The notes below the pieces were generated by a model that did no database searches, had not been told where the DNA came from, and was given only the letters and a program-made list of their open reading frames with translations. A stretch of DNA of 64,000 bases from the NCBI RefSeq assembly GCF_004119445.1, contig NZ_QICI01000013.1, positions 1 through 64,000 on the forward strand. Direction: 5' to 3'. Of the stretch, positions 54,238 through 63,860 are shown in pieces; positions within the stretch are counted from its first letter, which is position 1; each line of letters begins with the position of its first letter. The stretch is from Chryseobacterium sp. CH21 (GTDB lineage: Bacteria > Bacteroidota > Bacteroidia > Flavobacteriales > Weeksellaceae). A program made the translations under genes and the position numbers.

Positions 54238-56400
54238 TTAATTCAGTTTTACAGTTCCGCTTACAATATTTGTTTCACTTCCGCCCCCTACATTTATTTT
54301 TCCTCCACTGCTGAGATTGGCTTCAGTATCTCCTCTCATGGAAAGGGTTTTGGTTCCGATATCCAGAGTATCTGATTTGATTCCTATTCCTGAAGTTGGA
54401 TCACCATCTTCAGGTCCGACGCCAACTCCAATACTGGATGTTCCTCCCACTCCGATATTGATTCCCTGTACAAATATTTCTTTTCCTTTGATCTGAATAT
54501 TTCCATCTTTATCCATATAAAGAGAGCTGCTTCCACAGTTGAGGGTGATAGAAATTTTGCTGTCTATCGTTATATTTCCTGCTCCATCCAGAAAGACAGA
54601 GTTTTGATCTTTATCTTTTACCGTAATTCCTCCGCCGTCATCCAGACTCATGGTATGACCGCTTTTACTGCTTAAGCTTTTAATATTATTTCCGGCACCT
54701 CCGCCGCCGCCAACTCCGCCATGAAACATTCCTCCCATTACAAACGGACGGTCAGGATGCTGATGGGCAAAATTGACCACCACCTGATCTCCTTCTTCCG
54801 GAATGGCCATAAATCCACGATTTTTGCTTACTTTTTCGCTTCCACCGCCATCTGGGGTCATTACTCTGATGTATTCTGTGGTGGTAGAACCATTCTGCCA
54901 GTCAAACTGAACTTTCACTCTTCCCTGATTTAAAGGATCTGTATTGGAAATTACTTTGGCAAATTGTGCATCTGCTTTTGGAGTTTGAAATTCCGGGCGG
55001 GGAATAAATCCTGTGTCAGAAGCAATGGCTTCAAAAGTTCCTGTATAATATCCTCTTGCATCTACCTCATGTTGCATATCTACAATCATCAGTTTGGTGA
55101 AATAGGTTGTTTCACTGCTTTCTGCTTTTCTCATTTCGATATCAGCGATACAGCCCGGATAAAGGAAAGGTACTGTTGTAATCCCTGAAATAACAAATAC
55201 TTCTGAGGCTTTGCTTCCGGCTGTTCCTTTCTGAGAATTTTCCACATCCATAAAAGACGATGCTTTTATCGGAGCTACTCTTAGTGAAGGTGTTGTAAAG
55301 GTCTTTTCTGAAATCTCATAAGCTCTTTTAGCAATATCTGAAGTATGATTTATTTTTGAATTTCCAGTGGTTAATTTTTCATTTTTACTGCTGTTATAAC
55401 CATAAAATGAAGGATTCACGTGCTGGGCTTTCATTTTTATCTTTACATCACTTACGCTGCTTCCGTAGGTCAGTTTTACTGGCTTTTCCTGAGGTGGCAG
55501 TTTTCCGAAATGAAGCACTTCCCCATCATAAAAAAACTGTTCTCCATAGGCTTCTGCCATTCTTGCGAGATAGTTGTAATGGGTTTCTTCGTATTGTGAG
55601 CTGTATGAAACATTTCCGTGTGCTGCATCTACCCTGAAATCAAAGGAGTTTTGTCCTAAACCTTCTTTAATCACCTGATCTGCAATACTGTTCAAACTGA
55701 TTTCCTGTGCTCCGCCAAAACTTTGAATATGAGGAGCTGCATCTAAAAGAACGGTTGGACTTGATCCTGTAAGAACAATATTTCCCAGACTTCCTTTTTC
55801 CTGGCTAAAACCTACTTCTGTAATTACGCCTACAAAGTTTCTTTCCGGGCCATCCTCAACGTCTTTATATCTGAAAATTACAGTAATTCTTTTTCCCAGA
55901 AAGTTTTGCGCTTCTTCCAGATTATGATTTTCTGAACTCCCTAAAATATCGTGAGCCAGCATCAGATCAAATTCATGATGTTTTACAGCACTTTGCTTTA
56001 ATTGAAAATGCTTGAAATGTTTGATCACCTTTCCGTCAATCACAATTTCAAGTTTTACCACACGGTTGATTCCTGCTACCTGATTGCCTGCGATTGTATT
56101 GGCATTATAAATTCCGGAAGTAGGCTGTTTGGACCATACTTTGTCTTCTACCAATGTGGGTGGGTTAGACTGTTTAACCTGATTCATAAACATTTGGGAG
56201 CCGTTCTGAACCATTCCTGTATAGGCTTGAGCCTGAACCATTTTTTCAGTTGCTTTTTTAACGGTTCCGCTCGATTTTTCCTGTATTTCCTTGGCAGCTT
56301 TGCCTACTGCCTGATCTTTCAGCGTTTCTTTTATATTATTGGCGGCTGGAATTTTATCTTTGGAAACAGGCATTTTGGGTGAATGATCGTCCTGAAACAT
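54238..56400 (-). CDS. vgrG: Type VI secretion tip protein VgrG
   Basis: The 720-residue protein shows the phage tail spike plan: a gp27-like part with FNYLARMAEAYGEQFFYDG (here HYNYLARMAEAYGEQFF) near residue 280, a gp5-like OB-fold with DPLNQGRVKVQFDW near 490 and MAIPEEGDQVVVNF near 545, and a repetitive beta-helix C-terminus (KDGNIQIKGKEIF). An N-terminal coiled extension of about 100 residues precedes it. It heads the operon with the TPR adaptor, Rhs effector and immunity genes. No other type VI structural genes are in the window. Confidence 0.92.
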   Translation of the reverse strand: MFQDDHSPKMPVSKDKIPAANNIKETLKDQAVGKAAKEIQEKSSGTVKKATEKMVQAQAYTGMVQNGSQMFMNQVKQSNPPTLVEDKVWSKQPTSGIYNANTIAGNQVAGINRVVKLEIVIDGKVIKHFKHFQLKQSAVKHHEFDLMLAHDILGSSENHNLEEAQNFLGKRITVIFRYKDVEDGPERNFVGVITEVGFSQEKGSLGNIVLTGSSPTVLLDAAPHIQSFGGAQEISLNSIADQVIKEGLGQNSFDFRVDAAHGNVSYSSQYEETHYNYLARMAEAYGEQFFYDGEVLHFGKLPPQEKPVKLTYGSSVSDVKIKMKAQHVNPSFYGYNSSKNEKLTTGNSKINHTSDIAKRAYEISEKTFTTPSLRVAPIKASSFMDVENSQKGTAGSKASEVFVISGITTVPFLYPGCIADIEMRKAESSETTYFTKLMIVDMQHEVDARGYYTGTFEAIASDTGFIPRPEFQTPKADAQFAKVISNTDPLNQGRVKVQFDWQNGSTTTEYIRVMTPDGGGSEKVSKNRGFMAIPEEGDQVVVNFAHQHPDRPFVMGGMFHGGVGGGGGAGNNIKSLSSKSGHTMSLDDGGGITVKDKDQNSVFLDGAGNITIDSKISITLNCGSSSLYMDKDGNIQIKGKEIFVQGINIGVGGTSSIGVGVGPEDGDPTSGIGIKSDTLDIGTKTLSMRGDTEANLSSGGKINVGGGSETNIVSGTVKLN

Positions 56401-56676
56401 AATTGTAGTATTTTGATTGATTGGGTGTCAAGTTTTTAAAGGCTAAAATTTATCTGAAGTAGATCAGATAGATTTTCGTTATCCGGATTCTATTCCGAAA
56501 AATAAAATGCAGATAATGAGTTCAAAACAGGGCATGAATAGTAATTGTAAAAATGTAAAGCAGAAAATTTTTTCACTTTACTCCCTGTTGAATTCCGGGA
56601 TTTCTCCAGTATTTATCGTTATGAGATGAATGTTTTAATCATTATTAATTTTTTTGTCATTAGATTGGTGGTATTA

Positions 56677-56704
56677 CAAAGATAGAACGGTAATTTCTAT
56701 TCAA
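56677..56704 (-). promoter_or_regulatory. Promoter of the VgrG operon
   Basis: On the minus strand, TTG (56704-56702), a 17-base spacer and TATCTTTG (56684-56677) match the Flavobacteria TTG-N17-23-TAnnTTTG consensus. The start would lie near 56670, about 270 bases before vgrG. Confidence 0.6.
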
Positions 56705-56903
56705 AAAATTTTCAGAAGCCAATCTGAAAATTTGTAGTAGTTCTACGACTTTCATATTAATAATTCTAAAATAAATGATTTAAAAAAAGAAATAAACATC
56801 TATTTATCAGAATAATATTTAACAATTTTTAATAAATAAAAACAACAAATTTATCACTATAAATAGACATAATTTAAAATTACGCTATAATTTGGTCACA
56901 AAA

Positions 56904-56939
56904 AAACCAACTGCAAATTCATTATTTACAGCTGGTTTT
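56904..56939 (-). terminator. Terminator of the S41 peptidase gene
   Basis: AAAACCA(A)CTG and CAG(C)TGGTTTT form a ten-pair stem with one mismatch, followed on the minus strand by a T run, about 30 bases after the peptidase stop. Confidence 0.7.
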
Positions 56940-56970
56940 ATATGAAATGATTCAATCAATGAAATCCTAT

Positions 56971-58737
56971 TTACTGTTTTCTGAGTTCTGAAACTTTTTT
57001 AAGATAAACATCGGTCTGATCCAGAAATTCCTGATTGGTCTGTTGAACTTTTATATGAGGTATAATACCCTGCCCTCTTTTCTGATCAGGAAGATTTTGC
57101 GCATCCTGAATCACATGAACAATAGAAAATCCTGTCTGAATACCTGTATTAGGAAGTTCGTAAACCAATGGAAGATGACCGTTGTGTTCATAGTACCCTC
57201 CTACTGTTTCTTTTCCGATGACTACTGCATTGGTGTAGGATTTAATCAGTGATGCCAGATGCGAAGCTGCGGAAGCCACACGCTGGTCTACAAAAAGATA
57301 AAGCTGACCTTTAAACGTTCTGTCATTAGGTAGAATGGAAGGGTTTTTGTCATCCGCCCAATAATATTTTCCCTGAACTTCTTTAGGGTAAAGCTGTTTC
57401 AGATAAGCGTTCAATCCATGTTTATCCTTTACTCCGTTGGAAAGAAAAAGTGGAGTTATTACCAGTTTCCCTTCCATAGGCACTTCATTAAATTGAGTAT
57501 AAGCATAATGACTGTCGCGGAAAGGTCTTTGGGTAAGATAAGAGAATACTTTCTCATAGAGAGCCCCTGTACCCCCGGTATTTCCTCTGAGATCTACGAT
57601 AAGATTTTCTATTTTTTCCCGCTCCAGAGTATCCATCATATGTTCAAGAAAAACACTGAATTTTTTATAAGCAGGATCTTCTTTTCCGGTTGCAAAATCA
57701 AATCCTCTTAAAGATAAGCGGTACATTCCATTTCCCTCTTTAGTAAAACTGTATTTTTCTGAGAGCAATTTTCTGTCAAAAGCAAGTGAATGTCTTGAGT
57801 CCTGAAGTTTTTTAAAATTTTCCAATGAGATTCCGGGCAATGAAATTTCTTTTACACTTCCATTCCATTGATAACTGATAATATAGTTTTTGTGGGTTCC
57901 GAATTCTATATAAAATTTGTCCAGCATCCCTCTTTCAAAGCCTGTTGTTTCTTTGTAAGGCATTGAATATCCGTCAGAAAAATAGTATTTTGAAAAACGG
58001 CTGATCATTTCTTTGGCAGGAACTCCGTTGATAGAAAGGATTTCAGCACCTAAAGGCAGTGCTGCATCTTTTGAATCCTGAAGCAGGCGGCCGTCAATAT
58101 TTTTCAGGGTTATGGGTAAATATTCCGGCTTTTGAGTGAGATAATAAGAAGCATGATTAGGCAGATCTGTATAGTTATGACAGCTTCCTTCAAATCCGGT
58201 AACATTTGCTATTACTTTATAAAAGTCGAAAATATTTTTGCTGTTTCGCGCGTCAATTTCTGCCTGTTGGTAGATACTGTCGATTTGATTTTTTGTTCTG
58301 TAAACATACAATCCTGAATTTGCCTTATCCCGGATAGAACGAAAGGTTCTAAGGTCTTCCACAAACTGGTCAGGACTGAACTGGCCATCCAAAATTGCTG
58401 CATTTTTAGATTCTGTAATGGAAATTTTTGCCGGTTTGCTTTTCTCCACATAAGATTTAGCCCAGACTTTCAGTTCATATTTTTTTCCTTTTTCCGGTGT
58501 AAAATAGAAGCGTTCAACACTTCTTATCCCTCTGGAATCATCCTGCTCCTTCAGCTTTTTTCCATCCATGAATAATGCAAGTCCCAAATTGGCATCTCCG
58601 GACTGTATTGAAATCCATGAAGGTTTGTGGGATTGTGGAATATATTTTAAGGTATCTCCCGGTTTCAGGTCTGAAATTGTTTGTGCATATACACTGTTTA
58701 ACAACAATAAAAGAGGGATGATAAAGGGTCTGGTCAT
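56971..58737 (-). CDS. S41 family peptidase
   Basis: The 588-residue exported protein has a signal peptide (ending NSVYAQ), a long N-terminal part, and an S41 C-terminal-processing-type domain: NLIVDLRGNTGGTGALYEKVFSYL, LYLFVDQRVASAASHLASLIK with the likely catalytic Ser, and GKETVGGYYEHNG. The peptidase cuts peptides in the periplasm; the substrate is unknown. It is monocistronic and convergent with no neighbour. Confidence 0.85.
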   Translation of the reverse strand: MTRPFIIPLLLLLNSVYAQTISDLKPGDTLKYIPQSHKPSWISIQSGDANLGLALFMDGKKLKEQDDSRGIRSVERFYFTPEKGKKYELKVWAKSYVEKSKPAKISITESKNAAILDGQFSPDQFVEDLRTFRSIRDKANSGLYVYRTKNQIDSIYQQAEIDARNSKNIFDFYKVIANVTGFEGSCHNYTDLPNHASYYLTQKPEYLPITLKNIDGRLLQDSKDAALPLGAEILSINGVPAKEMISRFSKYYFSDGYSMPYKETTGFERGMLDKFYIEFGTHKNYIISYQWNGSVKEISLPGISLENFKKLQDSRHSLAFDRKLLSEKYSFTKEGNGMYRLSLRGFDFATGKEDPAYKKFSVFLEHMMDTLEREKIENLIVDLRGNTGGTGALYEKVFSYLTQRPFRDSHYAYTQFNEVPMEGKLVITPLFLSNGVKDKHGLNAYLKQLYPKEVQGKYYWADDKNPSILPNDRTFKGQLYLFVDQRVASAASHLASLIKSYTNAVVIGKETVGGYYEHNGHLPLVYELPNTGIQTGFSIVHVIQDAQNLPDQKRGQGIIPHIKVQQTNQEFLDQTDVYLKKVSELRKQ

Positions 58738-58811
58738 TATTATTTTTTGAATGGGCTAATATACAAATTAACCTCAACTGGCTGAAAAATATTCATTCAT
58801 ACATTTGATTA

Positions 58812-59315
58812 CTATAATTTTATACTCATTTCCTGAACCTCTTCTGCAGAAAATCCGTAGATCTGTGGTGTTTTTATATCCAGAAGATTCAAATAAATAT
58901 AAATTTCAGCTCTGTGATGAATTTCATGTTCTATCATCGCACGAAGCCATTTCCAGATAGAAATTTCATTGTTGGCAGGGGTTAAGCATTTGCGGGTAAG
59001 ATCTTCATCGGAAAGTCCGCCAATGATTTCCAATGTCTGGCGATGCATCTCATTAAAAAACTTAACTGTATCTTCATAGCTATCAGCCAGTTCTTTTCCA
59101 CATCCCGGATAAGCACTTTTCTTCCCGGAAATGGTTTCTCCATACATGTAGCGTTCTATTGTCGCAATATGTCTGATCTGATCTCCAATGGTAAATTTTC
59201 CCGGTTTATAGGTAAAATCAATATGTTCAGGTGGTACAACTGCTATAATCAGGTTGGTTCTTTCTCATATTTTTTGATAATAATCCAGGAATGATTGTAC
59301 AGTTTTTATTTCCAT
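58812..59315 (-). pseudogene. DinB family protein with in-frame TGA
   Basis: The 168-codon frame from ATG at 59315 has a DinB-like four-helix plan with the metal-ligand histidines in RHIATIERYMYGE, NEMHRQTLEIIGGL and EHEIHHRAEIYIYL. An in-frame TGA at 59265-59267 interrupts residue 17 (YYQKI-stop-ERTNL), where CGA or AGA would give the usual Arg. The remainder would still start at an internal ATG with a shortened protein. This may be a real nonsense mutation or a sequencing error. Function in relatives: small-molecule or bacillithiol-type transferase. Confidence 0.7.
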
Positions 59316-59485
59316 ATCTAACGGCTTTATCTTATGCTTTTTTGTAGGGTGAATATAAGAATTCTAAAAACAGGAGTTTTTGATTTTAATTATAAATTAT
59401 ATATAAAACCGGAAAAAATCCCGAATAAGTGAGTATAAAATTTGGAAACTTACTGAATATCCAATATTTTAGTTAAAAAATAACC

Positions 59486-60622
59486 ATGATGAAAATAGGA
59501 ACATGCTTGTGCATTATTCTACTATGCTTTAATCATATTACTGCTCAGTCTGTAAAAATTGATTCTGAAAAGCTTCTTGAATACTATGAAACACAACGTT
59601 ATGCAGATGCTGCAAAATATCTTCAGAGTATATATCCAGAAGATACACAGGATATAAAAGCCCTTTCTCAAATAGCTTACTGTAATATGATGGCCGGTAA
59701 ACTTCCGGAATCAGAGAAAAATTATCAGAAAATCAATACTATTCAGCCCAATAATCTGTCTACTCTATTCAGTCTGGCGAGTATTAATTCCAGACGGGGA
59801 AATGCATCCAATGCCAAGGCCTATCTTCAGCAGATTATTCAGGTGGACAGTCTCAATTTCAGTGCTTATAAACAGCTTGCAAGCTATGCAGACACTCCAG
59901 AATCAAAACTTAATTATTTAAAAAAAGCCAATACTCTGAACGCTACAGATCCTGATGTGGCTTATGATCTTTCTCTGGCTTACAGTGGCCTCAAACAATT
60001 TAAACCAGCTTATAATGTATTAAAAACTGCCATTGCTTCCGATACAGAAAATTTCACTTTACAACAGGCTTTATTGCCGGTTGCCAATCAGTTGGGAAAG
60101 TATCCGGAGGTGATCGAAATTGGTGAAAAACTGTTGAAAAACCATGCGGATGTGAACGTAATGAATGATATGGGGCAGGCTTATTTTTATGTAAAAGATT
60201 ATCAGAAATGCATTACTCTTTATAAAATGCTGGAAGATATGGGAGTACAAAATGAAGGTACCTTATATTTTATGGCGTTAAGCTATCGTGAACTTAAAGA
60301 TTATAACAATGCTGCTATCTATGCTCAAAAGACAATTGATGAAGCTATTTCAGATCATACCACATTATATTACGCCGCACTGGCAGGCATTTATGAATCC
60401 AAGAATCAGTATAATGATGCGGTAACGGCCTATAAAAGAGGATTAACCTTTGGTACGAGCAATATTATTTATTATCGTTTGGGGCTTCTTTACGATCTTA
60501 ATCTGAAACAACCCAAAAACGCTGCAACTTATTATCAATTATACCTTAAAAACAATCCGGATCAGGAAAAAGAAAAAGAGCAGATTGCATATGCTAAAGG
60601 CAGAATTCCTGGTTTAAAATAG
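59486..60622 (+). CDS. Exported TPR protein
   Basis: The 378-residue protein has a signal peptide (ending HITAQ) and at least eight TPR repeats, such as LSTLFSLASINSRRGNASNAKAYLQQIIQ and DVAYDLSLAYSGLKQFKPAYNVLK. It is probably periplasmic or lipid-free and mediates protein contacts. No enzymatic domain is visible. The YCII gene follows 70 bases later but has its own promoter-like motif. Confidence 0.82.
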   Translation: MMKIGTCLCIILLCFNHITAQSVKIDSEKLLEYYETQRYADAAKYLQSIYPEDTQDIKALSQIAYCNMMAGKLPESEKNYQKINTIQPNNLSTLFSLASINSRRGNASNAKAYLQQIIQVDSLNFSAYKQLASYADTPESKLNYLKKANTLNATDPDVAYDLSLAYSGLKQFKPAYNVLKTAIASDTENFTLQQALLPVANQLGKYPEVIEIGEKLLKNHADVNVMNDMGQAYFYVKDYQKCITLYKMLEDMGVQNEGTLYFMALSYRELKDYNNAAIYAQKTIDEAISDHTTLYYAALAGIYESKNQYNDAVTAYKRGLTFGTSNIIYYRLGLLYDLNLKQPKNAATYYQLYLKNNPDQEKEKEQIAYAKGRIPGLK

Positions 60623-60636
60623 ATATAGAGAATTTT

Positions 60637-60664
60637 GTCCCCGTACTGATGGTTTAGTCGTCAT
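60637..60664 (+). promoter_or_regulatory. ECF-type promoter before the YCII gene
   Basis: GTCCCC at 60637-60642, 14 bases, then GTCGTCAT at 60657-60664. It is identical in both blocks and spacing to the motif before the sigma factor gene at 30276. The YCII start follows 28 bases later. Confidence 0.7.
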
Positions 60665-60692
60665 TGAAATGAATAACAAAAAAATATAGATC

Positions 60693-61031
60693 ATGAAAGA
60701 ATTTGCATTAATCTTCAGGCTTAAAGATATTTCCGATTTTAAACCTTCCCCGGAACAAATTCAGGAACGGATGAACTGGCTGGGAAACATTGCCGCTCAG
60801 AATAAACTGGTGGACAAAGGAAATACCCTTCTGCCTGCCCCTGGAACTGCAAAAACTGTAAAACCGGATAATATTGTAACTGACGGACCTTACACGGAAA
60901 TCAAAGAATTTATCAGCGGATATATTATTGTAAGAGCAGAGTCTATAGATGAAGCAGTAGAAATGGCAAAAGGAAATCCCATCTTTAAAATTGGGGGTAA
61001 TATTGAAGTGCGAGAAGTTTTGAAGGTGTAA
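60693..61031 (+). CDS. YCII/DGPF family protein
   Basis: The 112-residue protein belongs to the YCII-related group, with EFALIFRLKD at the N-terminus, IVTDGPYTEIKEFISGYIIVRAESIDEAVEMAKGNP (DGPY motif at about 70) and the final IEVREVLKV. Such small dimeric proteins are typical targets of ECF42 sigma factors; a catalytic role is unproven. The shared upstream motif ties it to the sigma gene 30 kb away. Confidence 0.88.
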   Translation: MKEFALIFRLKDISDFKPSPEQIQERMNWLGNIAAQNKLVDKGNTLLPAPGTAKTVKPDNIVTDGPYTEIKEFISGYIIVRAESIDEAVEMAKGNPIFKIGGNIEVREVLKV

Positions 61032-61038
61032 AAAAATA

Positions 61039-61063
61039 TGAAGCTGGAAATCAGGAATTGGAA
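61039..61063. repeat. AAGCTGGAA / TTGGAAG repeat cluster
   Basis: AAGCTGGAAA followed by AATTGGAAG, related to the cluster at 2202-2234. It lies between the YCII gene and the DUF6624 gene. Confidence 0.35.
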
Positions 61064-61111
61064 GTTATTGCAATCTATGTTGAAAATTGTACTCTTCATT
61101 CTGGAGTCTTT

Positions 61112-61675
61112 TTAAATCCAGCCTACTTTTTTTCTCCAGACCGTATACCCGGCATCTTTACTGTCTATTTCTGGAATCTCTTCAGGCTCTGGGATGTTGT
61201 TAATTTCCTCTTTTGAGAGTTCAGGCAGGTTTACCTTTTTACGTTCTTCGTTCAGATTGTCTTTATTTTCTACAGGATAGATGGTTCTTTCAGCACTCAG
61301 TTGTGTTCCGTATTTCTGTGGCTTACTTTGAAAAACCTGGATCCTGTCGTATAAATAGGCTATATTCGCAGGATTAATATCACTGCTATTCTCCTCCATC
61401 ATGATGAGACATTCTTTCATAAATTCTGGCTCACTAATGGCATGCTGAATAATCAGCCAAGCAGCCTCGCTTGCGTTTTTACCTATTTTTGAAATGGTAG
61501 GATAACCAATTTCCGATATAATTTCCCGAAGACGTTGTGCATTAGCTCTATGAATACGTTCCATTTCAGGATGATAACCTCCGGATAATTCTCCTGCTTC
61601 CAACAGTTTTTCTCTAACTGACAGATCTTTATCAGCCATTTCAAGGAGTTCTTTTTCAAAAGGAAGATGATTCAT
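61112..61675 (-). CDS. DUF6624-like protein
   Basis: The 187-residue soluble protein has a helical N-terminal half (MADKDLSVREKLLEAGELSGGYHPEM, VRRIHRANAQRLREIISEIG-like) and an EALLAIQHA-type AWLIIQHAISEPEFMKECL segment near residue 73, resembling the DUF6624 family. The function is unknown. The ATP-binding protein gene lies upstream on the same strand, separated by a short tandem repeat. Confidence 0.7.
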   Translation of the reverse strand: MNHLPFEKELLEMADKDLSVREKLLEAGELSGGYHPEMERIHRANAQRLREIISEIGYPTISKIGKNASEAAWLIIQHAISEPEFMKECLIMMEENSSDINPANIAYLYDRIQVFQSKPQKYGTQLSAERTIYPVENKDNLNEERKKVNLPELSKEEINNIPEPEEIPEIDSKDAGYTVWRKKVGWI

Positions 61676-61683
61676 ATTATAAA

Positions 61684-61725
61684 TGATAATTGATGATTGA
61701 TAATTGATGATTGATGATTGATAAA
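61684..61725. repeat. Seven-base tandem repeat, six copies
   Basis: TGATAAT and TGATGAT alternate through six consecutive 7-base units (61684-61725), the last imperfect (TGATAAA). It fills the spacer between the DUF6624 gene and the kinase-like gene. Copy number could vary between strains. Confidence 0.85.
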
Positions 61726-61733
61726 CGATTAAT

Positions 61734-62294
61734 TTAATTATTCTGTGAAATCATATCAAGAACGAAGCGTGCTCTGTTTCCTACGGCTGCTTTCGGGACT
61801 TCTATGAGATTGTATCCATATTCCTGATAAATATCCTTCATGCATTCAAAGGTAAGAATCGCTTTTTCAAAGGTTTGTTTTCTTTCCTGATCATTTTCGT
61901 AAATTTCTTTCCATGGGGGAAGAATGAAAACATTGTTATGATACACCATTTCTCTTGCTTTCGCTTCCATTGATTTTGGAATAGGAATATTTTCAAGCCT
62001 CATATAACCCAGCGTATCCAATATTCCCCGGTCGAAGAAAACAGGTTTTGTATTGGGCATGTGACTTATTTTAAGATAGGATTTTACAGATTCTGCAAAC
62101 ATCAGTTCTGCAAAAAGTTCTTTATTAAGCCATGGAAGTCCATCATTACCAGAATCAATTTGTTCCTTAATGATTTTCCTTCCTTCTTCGGGTACGGTTT
62201 CCAGCCCGTTTCTGTTTAATTCATCCAGCAAGGTCGTTTTTCCTGCTCCGGGACCACCCGTCATGATATATAATACTGAATTATCCTGTTTCAT
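61734..62294 (-). CDS. AAA-type ATPase, small kinase-like
   Basis: The 186-residue protein begins with a Walker A (MTGGPGAGKTTLLDELNR, about residues 11-28) and has a DRGILDTLGYM motif near 90 that fits an AAA_28-type P-loop kinase. The substrate is unknown; relatives are sometimes annotated as ATP-binding or nucleotide kinases. It lies 25 bases after the LLM oxidoreductase gene on the same strand. Confidence 0.8.
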   Translation of the reverse strand: MKQDNSVLYIMTGGPGAGKTTLLDELNRNGLETVPEEGRKIIKEQIDSGNDGLPWLNKELFAELMFAESVKSYLKISHMPNTKPVFFDRGILDTLGYMRLENIPIPKSMEAKAREMVYHNNVFILPPWKEIYENDQERKQTFEKAILTFECMKDIYQEYGYNLIEVPKAAVGNRARFVLDMISQNN

Positions 62295-62319
62295 GAGTTT
62301 GATTTATATTCCGGAGGAC

Positions 62320-63315
62320 TTATTTATTATTTTTAATGATATTTTTATAGGTATTGATACGGTCTTCTTCCCGATGCATATTGCACAATATGAGAAGATC
62401 ATCCGTATTGTATTTTTCTGAAACCTGCTGTAGTTTTTGATTGACAGACGCTGGTGTTTCCATGATAATCCTATCTAAAACCGTGAAAAACACTTCTTCA
62501 TCATGAGTTCCCAAAATCCTTTGCTCTACTTCTTCAGAGGAAAGAACAGCATTGGGACTTACTAATTGACGGGATTGCAAAAACTGATATGCCATTCCAT
62601 AAGCATTCCTTCTGGCCTGTTCAAGAGTGTCTGCAACCGATACCGCTAATGCAATCTGTAAAGAAGGCCGAGAAAAATATTGAGTCTCATCGAATTCTCT
62701 GAGATAAACTTCTGTATTTTCCATCCCATTCTCATTGTTCATAAAGGCAGCAAACGAATAGCCAATCCCATGTTTTGCAGCTTCCATGGCAGAGGTCTTT
62801 CCTGAACCCAGCCACATGATCTCCGGTATATGCTTTACTTGGGCAGGTTGTGCAATTAAACCGTCATATACTCCTTTTTCATCTCTGATGAATTGAATAA
62901 TCTCTTCCAGTTTCGTTTCCATATTGGATAAAATGACGGGTTTATGATTATTCAATGCCATTACCGCATCTTTCAATCCTCCGGGAGCTTTTCCCAATCC
63001 GAGAATAAAACGTTCTGGATATAGAGTTGACAGCATTTTGGTCCATTCCGCGATCTTATAAGCAGAATAGTTACGCATCATAATGCCGGCTGTTCCTATC
63101 CTGATACGATTTGTTTTACTGAGTACGATGGCAGCTAATAATTCAGGGCTGGAACTGCCATAGGCTTCTACTCCATGATGTTCAGAATACATGATGCTGT
63201 GAAAGCCAGTTTCTTCAGCCAATAAAGCGAGATTGATACTGTTTTCCAATGCAGATGCTGCACTGCCTCCCATAGTTGTAGGTGACTGATCTAATATCCC
63301 TAATTTCAGCTTCAT
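62320..63315 (-). CDS. LLM class flavin-dependent oxidoreductase
   Basis: The 331-residue protein is a luciferase-like monooxygenase: LGILDQSPTTMGGSAASALENSI, GFHSIMYSEHHGVEAYGSSSPELL, IRIGTAGIMMRNYSAYKIAEWTKML and LGLGKAPGG. It uses reduced flavin to oxidise an unknown substrate. An HxlR regulator gene lies 66 bases upstream on the same strand and may control it. Confidence 0.9.
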   Translation of the reverse strand: MKLKLGILDQSPTTMGGSAASALENSINLALLAEETGFHSIMYSEHHGVEAYGSSSPELLAAIVLSKTNRIRIGTAGIMMRNYSAYKIAEWTKMLSTLYPERFILGLGKAPGGLKDAVMALNNHKPVILSNMETKLEEIIQFIRDEKGVYDGLIAQPAQVKHIPEIMWLGSGKTSAMEAAKHGIGYSFAAFMNNENGMENTEVYLREFDETQYFSRPSLQIALAVSVADTLEQARRNAYGMAYQFLQSRQLVSPNAVLSSEEVEQRILGTHDEEVFFTVLDRIIMETPASVNQKLQQVSEKYNTDDLLILCNMHREEDRINTYKNIIKNNK

Positions 63316-63381
63316 ACTATTGAATCAATTTTATGGTGAAGGTATGAAAAAAGCTTTATTGAATGGTGAAATATACACTGA

Positions 63382-63738
63382 TCATTCTTTGGGAGGAAAC
63401 ACAATTCCCTCTTCTTTGATCAAATCATAACCAAATGTCATGATGGTTTCAATTACCGGAATCGCTTTTTTCCCTTTTTCTGTAAGGCTATACTCCACTT
63501 TTGGCGGAACTACGGGGAATACTTCCCTGTTAATCATTTCTTTAGCCTCTAATTCACGCAGCTGGCTGGTCAGCATTTTGTCTGTAATATGGGGAATATC
63601 TTTTTTAAGCTCACTGAAACGAAGTGGTTTCTCCTGTAATCTCCACAGGATCGGCATTTTCCAGGTTCCGCCGATATGGCTTAAAGCAAACTCAATAGGA
63701 GTATAATACAGTCTTTTATCATGGAAAAATTCAGGCAT
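63382..63738 (-). CDS. HxlR-family transcriptional regulator
   Basis: The 118-residue winged-helix protein shows the HxlR pattern IEFALSHIGGTWKMPILWRLQ, RFSELKKDIPHITDKMLTSQLRELE and VEYSLTEKGKKAIPVI. It has no CxxC cysteine near the N-terminus, so it does not look like the redox-type HxlR group. It is upstream of the LLM oxidoreductase gene and probably regulates it. Confidence 0.88.
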   Translation of the reverse strand: MPEFFHDKRLYYTPIEFALSHIGGTWKMPILWRLQEKPLRFSELKKDIPHITDKMLTSQLRELEAKEMINREVFPVVPPKVEYSLTEKGKKAIPVIETIMTFGYDLIKEEGIVFPPKE

Positions 63739-63821
63739 AGGAATCGTTTTTACCGTTACCCTCTCAAAAAGGTAAGGTTATCAAAAGGAAATATACAACT
63801 TCTAAGCTTCAGTAAAAAATA

Positions 63822-63845
63822 AAACCTTCCGATAATGGAAGGTTT
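63822..63845 (-). terminator. Terminator of the GG-leader peptide 3 gene
   Basis: AAACCTTCC-GATAAT-GGAAGGTTT is a 9-base stem followed on the minus strand by a T run, 16 bases after the peptide stop. Confidence 0.85.
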
Positions 63846-63860
63846 GTTTATAGAAAATGA

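Larger units (their letters stand above)
56401..56970. other. Spacer upstream of the VgrG operon
   Basis: 570 AT-rich bases between the VgrG start and the S41 peptidase stop. It contains a well-formed promoter at 56677-56704, giving a leader of about 270 bases, and a hairpin near 56904-56939 after the peptidase. No gene is seen. Confidence 0.5.

Noticed and set aside
48226..56400. Complete type VI secretion system
   Set aside because: Only VgrG, an adaptor-like protein, the effector and immunity genes are here; no sheath, baseplate or membrane complex genes are seen in the window.
61684..61725. CRISPR array
   Set aside because: The repeat unit is only seven bases and has no spacers; it is a simple tandem repeat.
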